From contig BEXV01000551.1 of assembly GCA_003118195.1 (NCBI GenBank), positions 135,150-199,149 of the forward strand: 64,000 nt of DNA. The letters are read 5' to 3'. The translations under genes and the position numbers were made by a program. How positions within the stretch are numbered: the first letter of the stretch is position 1; every line of letters starts with the position of its first letter. This DNA is from Hemicentrotus pulcherrimus. Its lineage: Eukaryota; Echinodermata; Echinoidea; Camarodonta; Strongylocentrotidae. Shown here piece by piece: positions 58,477 through 64,000 of the stretch. The notes beneath the pieces are model-generated. The model saw only the letters and a list, made by a program, of their open reading frames with translations, had not been told where the DNA came from and did no database searches.

Positions 58477-59289
58477 GTCTTTTTAAGTTTCCCCTCCTTC
58501 TCCATTTCCCATTTACCATATCAGTGCTCGATACTTCTGCAGGTTCAGTCAAGTTTGGTCAAGTAGACACAGAAGGAGATTGAAAAAAGAAGAACAATAT
58601 GAATCATACTTTGATTTAAATGGGGCAATCCAGTGACTCAAAAGGGTTCCATATCGAGGCACATGGAGAGTTGATAGCAATTCCCAGTGATGATGTTCAC
58701 ATGGCTGTGACTCCCACACTTTAAAGAACTGAAATATACTGCTTTCAAGCAGACTATTGCTATTAAGTTTTAGCAAGGTTGGATCAATGTAGAAATGTAT
58801 GAAGGAAACATACTATTACCTTGTTATTCATTTTGGACAAAACATCTAAGTTATGGAATTTACATGACTATCATTTACAATGTGCTAAATAAAATAAAAA
58901 TATTAAGGTAATTCAACCGCCCTTAAATGTACAAATGATGCAAAGTGTATAGCAAAAAAAAAAAAAATTCATATTTCAATACAGTCATGCAGTGCCATGC
59001 TACTCATAAGAATTAGAATTGAGGTTGGATTTAATTAAAATAGGGCCTGTTACCAGCCACATAAAACAGATATTTATAGATGCTTTACTTTGATTAAGCT
59101 AACAACATGTTTCAGTGATAACAAATGAATTTTATTCATTTGTTGTCAGTGGAATTTAGTTTAAATCGGTGAGTTGAAGCAATCACCTGTTGTATTCATT
59201 TCAAGGGTGGAAAATTGTAGCTTGTTATGTTAGAATTTTAGACAGGTGTACCTTATGCAAGGTCTTGTACATGTAACCAGTAGAGAAAC

Positions 59290-59511
59290 GAGGTACTAAG
59301 GTCATAATGACTTGTCGTCCAGGTTACTGGTTCCAAACGACACAGCCTGTGCATGAGGTTCATCGCAAAATCCCTAAAGCAACAGACTGGAGCAAGGCAA
59401 ATTCAGTGTTTGGTACTGGTGTGTTCCCCATGCGATTGTTCTGCACAAAATTGTTTGGAACCGTCAACCTTGTTAGATTGGCCAGTATGACGTCACACTT
59501 CGATACTCTAT
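59290..59511. mobile_element. MITE with ATAGAGTACCGAAGTG ends, copy 2
   Basis: Same body as 39281-39512; its right end (cacttcgatactctat) is kept and its left end (gaggtactaag) is eroded. Confidence 0.78.
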
Positions 59512-60026
59512 ATGCATCAAAACCTTATGCTTAGCTATTCATATAGATACAAAGCTGCCAATTAGAAATATATGAAAATTTCAATTAGTTCGATGTTGCA
59601 TTTAAAGAGAAAATAGATTCTAAACAATTTTATTCACCACACTATGTAGATGTAGAGATTAAAGATGTGATGAAATATTTTGCCCTTGTTAAAACTCATT
59701 GTAGCGCATTTAAAGCTTGGAAGACGGTCATAAGTCTCGAAATGAGGAATGTAGAATGGTCTATTTACAGCAGAAAGTATTATAGTCGTTTTCAATTATG
59801 CATTCATAAAAGAACAGTAAAGAAGTGATCGTTGGGTTAAGTTTGATACTGTAGTACCAAAGACAGTTGAACAGTTTACAAACTCTTTGCTGAATTATAC
59901 ATATTCAGATAAACCCTATCCTTGGCCTTAAGAACTTAGACCTGGAACTGACTTCCCTTGTTGGACCCAAATTTGAAGAAATGCTTAAACCCAGTATCAG
60001 AGTTCAATTTCAGTAGAATACAGACA

Positions 60027-60342
60027 CCCGGGGATGTTTCAGAAAGATCCTAAGTTGAACTTATCTTTAAGTTGGACTCGACAATTATGGAAAGCCGTTA
60101 TCATCTTTGAAAATATTTTGTAAAAGTTATTTTAAAAGGCATAAAATGTTGATTCAATTATTCATATTTTCTATTATCAGGGAGATTTCTTGATCTTGAT
60201 GTGGAATTTATGACAAGTCTAAAATACTTCAATTTTTGCTTTTGACTATACTTTATTTTAAGGCTACAAATGGCTCCACATAATGTTTAAGTCCAACTTA
60301 GAGTTAAGTTTGACTTAGTATCTTTGTGAAACACCCCCTGGG
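60027..60342. mobile_element. Terminal-inverted-repeat element
   Basis: Left end cccggggatgtttcagaaag, right end tttgtgaaacaccccctggg, and internal arms cttaagttggactcga and aagtccaacttagagttaag pair. About 315 bp, non-coding. Confidence 0.72.
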
Positions 60343-60925
60343 ACCACAGATATTACAGTGTCATATCAGGGTTTTAAAACTAGCGAATGCAAATAAGTGG
60401 GACCACAGCTCTTCATTGTTAGAATGAGAGCTATATTTAGCACAGTGCTTTATATTAAACAAGTTTTGAATGAACTGAGATGGCAATGCGAGTAGTCTAA
60501 TTATTCAGGAAGTCGTAAAAAGGACTTGTACCAATTTTTGTACGTATTCTATGCCATTGTACTTAAGCATTACATGGTTTCAGTGCACACAAGGTTCTTT
60601 CAAATAATGAAAAATTGTATTTCGAAACGAAAGATTATACCGGTCATACTTCAGGTTTGTAAGCCAAGCAAACATGTATAATGTTTTTCAATTAAAAATG
60701 TATGATTATGTTTTCTTTCTGTTGATAATTTGCTTTTGTGTGGAAATTTGTTTCAATGAATTGCCTTGCTTTCATCAAGTTTGTCTTTTTCTTCAGCGAG
60801 CTAGCATGTTAATGTTTTCGATACTCATATTTTTTAGGACGATACATGCCAAAACTTTCATGAAATATCTCTTTCATCCTAATAGCGCTAGACTAACAGT
60901 AGACTGGGAAGAAAAATGGTTTTGA

Positions 60926-60982
60926 GCCGGCTTCGAATCCGGTTTGACCCGGCTTCGAATCCGGTTTGACCCGGTTTGGCAG
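60926..60982 (+). repeat. 23-bp tandem repeat, about 2.5 copies
   Basis: ccggcttcgaatccggtttg followed by acc is repeated; GC-rich island in AT-rich flank. Confidence 0.8.
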
Positions 60983-63900
60983 AATGACTGCTGTGTTATA
61001 TTCTTGTCACAATCAGATATCTAGTTGAAGTAAGAATGTAGAAGTAACCTACCAAAATCTTTTTAAAAGTTAGCCACCATTTTAGAGGGTTACTCTTATG
61101 AAGTTGATGGAGATAAAATCTCTAAGCTATACTGTTGTGACTTCTCAACGAGTCGAAATGACTAGTTGCAGGGGAGAGGGGAAGTTTGTGTCACTCGGTT
61201 TAAGTTTTTTTAAACACAAATTAGTAGTGGTAATTTTTTATTGTTGATAGATATTTCTAGACTTTGCCTTCTTTCTGAAATACTAGTTTCCGAAATCACC
61301 TGAAGTGACTGTGGGGAAAAGCTCCACTCAAGTTTTCTTTGAATTTTTCCTCCTATTTGAAAAAAAATGAGATCTTATATTAATTGATATTACTAAATCT
61401 TTCCTGAATGTTTCTTTATCTGTTATAAAATTCTTTGAAAGGCAAGATTTGTGTCATTTGGTATGTATTTGTTTAGGGAGTTCTGTTAAAGCAGCGACTT
61501 TTTTTCTTTAAAAAGAAATTGCCCTATATATATATTATCCAAGTCATTTAAGGAGTCTGTAACTGGTGTTCAATCTAGGCCTTCATTGCAAATCTTTCAC
61601 AATGACATTTCATTTATTCGCTTTCATACTCTGAGCGTTACCTAAAATGGTGTGTTATGTTGTAGGTATGGATTTTGATTTCGACCACTTAAATTTCTTG
61701 ATACATTTCTTTTAGAGACAAGCGACATATAGCTATTTAAAACCCCATGTTTTAGGTATGTATGTTCAAAATTGTGCTTATATAGTCAAATGTAAATGTG
61801 TGTCATAATCTATTGCATAGTATGTTAGGGCTTGAGGTGTTCCCTTTCTTGTATGTTTGGGTAATGGTTATGGAGAATTTAGTTACCCAATATCGCAGCA
61901 AAAAGGTCAAGAGGTCAAACATTACAAATCTGTTGTTTTTTCCGTTCAGTGAATATACTCTCTTACTTTGTATGCCTAGTTAAGGAAAAATGCGTTAAAA
62001 AATGTTCTCTCAGCCCAGATATTTCAAAGAAGATTTTGTGAAGGATGACTAGGGTTATGTGATAATAATTTTATTTTTATTTTCATTTTTAATGGTTCTG
62101 TGAAAGAGACATATATATATCGGGAGAATCCTTCGCCATGTTCTTATCTTTATACTTCTTGATTTAATGTCTATTTTTAATAATTATAACCAATTGTAAG
62201 ATCTATGAGATATACATGTATTAATCAATACTAGATGTTTTAAAATGATGTCTAAGTAAGTTACCTTTTTTTGCATTCAATCTAGAAAACTATCCATGAT
62301 ATGTAAGTCGTTCTATTTCGAGATATATAATGTGTAACTTTCCTTACCGACGGTTGTTTGTAATTAGTATACACAGATAATGTGATACTAATAGAGGTTA
62401 ATGATGTGTTAATATGGTGTGGGGAAAAATGTATGAAATATATATGATTCGTATGTAACAAACTTATAATGAAACCGAGGAACATCTGTCATGTGTGTTA
62501 TGTTATAGTGTTGTACCTCCAAGAATTGCATGTACGAAATCAGTAACGTTGATTGTTGAGCGCGTGCATATGTGCGAGGGGCATATGTGATAATCAGTTG
62601 TGGGTGTTGGATGTGCGTGTACGCTTGAGGGCGTGTGTGTCGGCGTGTGTTGAGTCTAATGGCGCTTGTGTGAGTTCGGGAGAGCTAACACCGTCGTTGA
62701 ATGATAACAAGCGAGAAACGGAAAGTATATTCAATTATTATTTTTTATTATCAGGAACACCTGTCAAACTACAAACAACTTCCCCTTTTCCCCTGCTGTA
62801 TGCAATTAATAGTAATGATAATTTTCCGCTTCTACATAGCGCCCAATACATCGAATTACATCACATAATATGGAAAAACGTGTGATATGCAAACTTAAGC
62901 ATGAATAAAGACATAGTGAAACATAAATATGATAAAACAATGAACTGTCATGAAACAGTAAGAATAGTGAAAAAACGAACTAAAATAATGTAAGATATCC
63001 ATATTTTTCCTATTAAATTATAAATCACTCGATATGCTGAAGATCCACAGCATATGCTAATAAATTTTCTTTCTTACCCAAATTAATTGTCTTCTAAAAC
63101 CCCGTCAAAATTAAACAAATATCTTTAAGAAAATTATTCGTAAAAAGGATGTTTGTTTCCCGATCGAAATCTTTGATTAATTTCGATTATACGACATGCT
63201 CCGCCTTTTTTTTTCTAAGGGCTTTATTCTGTAAAAAATACGAGATTTATAAGGCAGTCCAACCCTTGTGATTTAACAATGAACTGAAGAATGGTGAAAT
63301 GAAATGAATTTAACTACAATAAAGTAACATATTAACAATAATTTTGTCTATTAATTTGTAAAACAAACATTCAATTGCTGACAACCCACAGTCTATGCTA
63401 ATTTATTTTCTTTCTTACCACAATTCATTGCCTTTAAAACCCCTAAGATTATTAATAAAGGGCAATCCAACCCTTGTGATAACTTCACAATGATCCTTCT
63501 CAAAAAAGAACAGAAACAGAAGACAAAACATGGACAGTTTTAAATACATTGGGCCTGTAATAATTAGGGACTAATGAATATTTGAAATGTGGGCTCTCTG
63601 AATCCATGTGAATCTCAAATTGACAATTTGGTCAGTGGATTGTGACGTTCGTTGCCACGGGACAAGATCTCCCGTTTTTAGTGAAAAAAAAAATCTCAAA
63701 AAATCTTGCCATTGGGCACTATTATTTTGGATGGATTGTCATTACTGTGTCTCTTCTTTTGAGAGAGAAAAAAAAAATCAGCGACACTTTAATCTTTTAT
63801 CACAATGACATATTAACCCATTCAGCAAATTTGAAGTGCCCATACGTATAGTGATTGCAAATTGCCAAAATTCCCAACAGCCCTTTAAAGGTATCACAAA

Positions 63901-64000
63901 GTTTTGGTATGGGGTCATGAATTTGGTTCAAATGAACATATTGGAAGCATATGCGATCCTACAATATGCAGTGATCGTTGTCGCGGTTGAAATCAAGTCT

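Larger units (their letters stand above)
59512..64000 (+). other. 3' flank, no gene recognised
   Basis: Apart from the inverted-repeat element (60027-60342) and the short GC-rich tandem (60926-60982), I see only AT-rich sequence and short spurious reading frames. The segments ataaattttctttcttacc and acccttgtgat occur twice (about 63058/63457 region), a diverged duplication of roughly 340 bp. Confidence 0.5.

Noticed and set aside
1..64000. CRISPR arrays, operons, ribosome binding sites or other prokaryotic features
   Set aside because: The sequence is clearly from an intron-rich eukaryote; the tandem repeats lack the direct-repeat and unique-spacer pattern.

Overview
The window is eukaryotic genomic DNA: AT-rich, full of microsatellites, palindromic MITE-like elements and tRNA-derived SINEs, with very short exons in long introns and two runs of N (15907-16230 and 42344-42586). 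The repeat families (foldbacks ending ACAGTCAAACCTG, foldbacks with GGGCCCTGTTTCA ends, a long element with GTCTCGCCTGC ends) remind me of marine invertebrate deuterostomes, most likely an echinoderm such as a sea urchin. That placement is recall and inference, not a database result.

One gene on the + strand explains essentially all the coding signal. Its 3' part is a RhoGAP domain (46011-51767), recognised by the arginine-finger motif GIYRVSG, the ALKQFFKNLPEP helix and the NLMTAENLSIC motif. The closest family match I can recall is p190RhoGAP (ARHGAP35/ARHGAP5). The N-terminal GTPase and FF domains of that family are not seen and would lie upstream of the window. I read about 27 consecutive exons plus alternative last exons. 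Most are too short to appear as ordinary ORFs; I found them by joining splice sites in a consistent phase.

Layout. 894-34387: at least 19 tiny exons (33-120 bp), every one phase 1 to phase 1, most centred on one tyrosine with a diverged module of the form [L/M]-Y-G/A-x-V-[D/N]-[K/R] followed by a Lys/Pro-rich tail. Any of them can be skipped or included without shifting the frame. 34877-45039: longer Pro/Ser-rich linker exons, including two YxxP motifs, one (IYSQPHD) resembling the p190 RasGAP-docking tyrosine. 46011-48227: RhoGAP core. 51587, 55988 and 58144: three complete, mutually substitutable last exons, each starting in phase 2, each encoding a different C-terminal third of the RhoGAP domain and each with its own stop. 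A fourth, truncated copy lies at 57953.

The locus shows repeated tandem duplication of exons and of splice sites: decayed copies of RhoGAP exons at 47055 and 48010, partial copies of exon ends at 6320-6943, 35026-35290 and 41639-42646, a 41-bp minisatellite in perfect register with a working splice acceptor (34536-34876), and a module exon whose donor is occupied by a MITE (32124-32198). Together the picture is a p190-type RhoGAP with a modular, probably alternatively spliced tyrosine-rich docking region and a choice of GAP-domain ends. Transcript data are needed to know which combinations are made. From about 59500 to the end I see only repeats and AT-rich flank.
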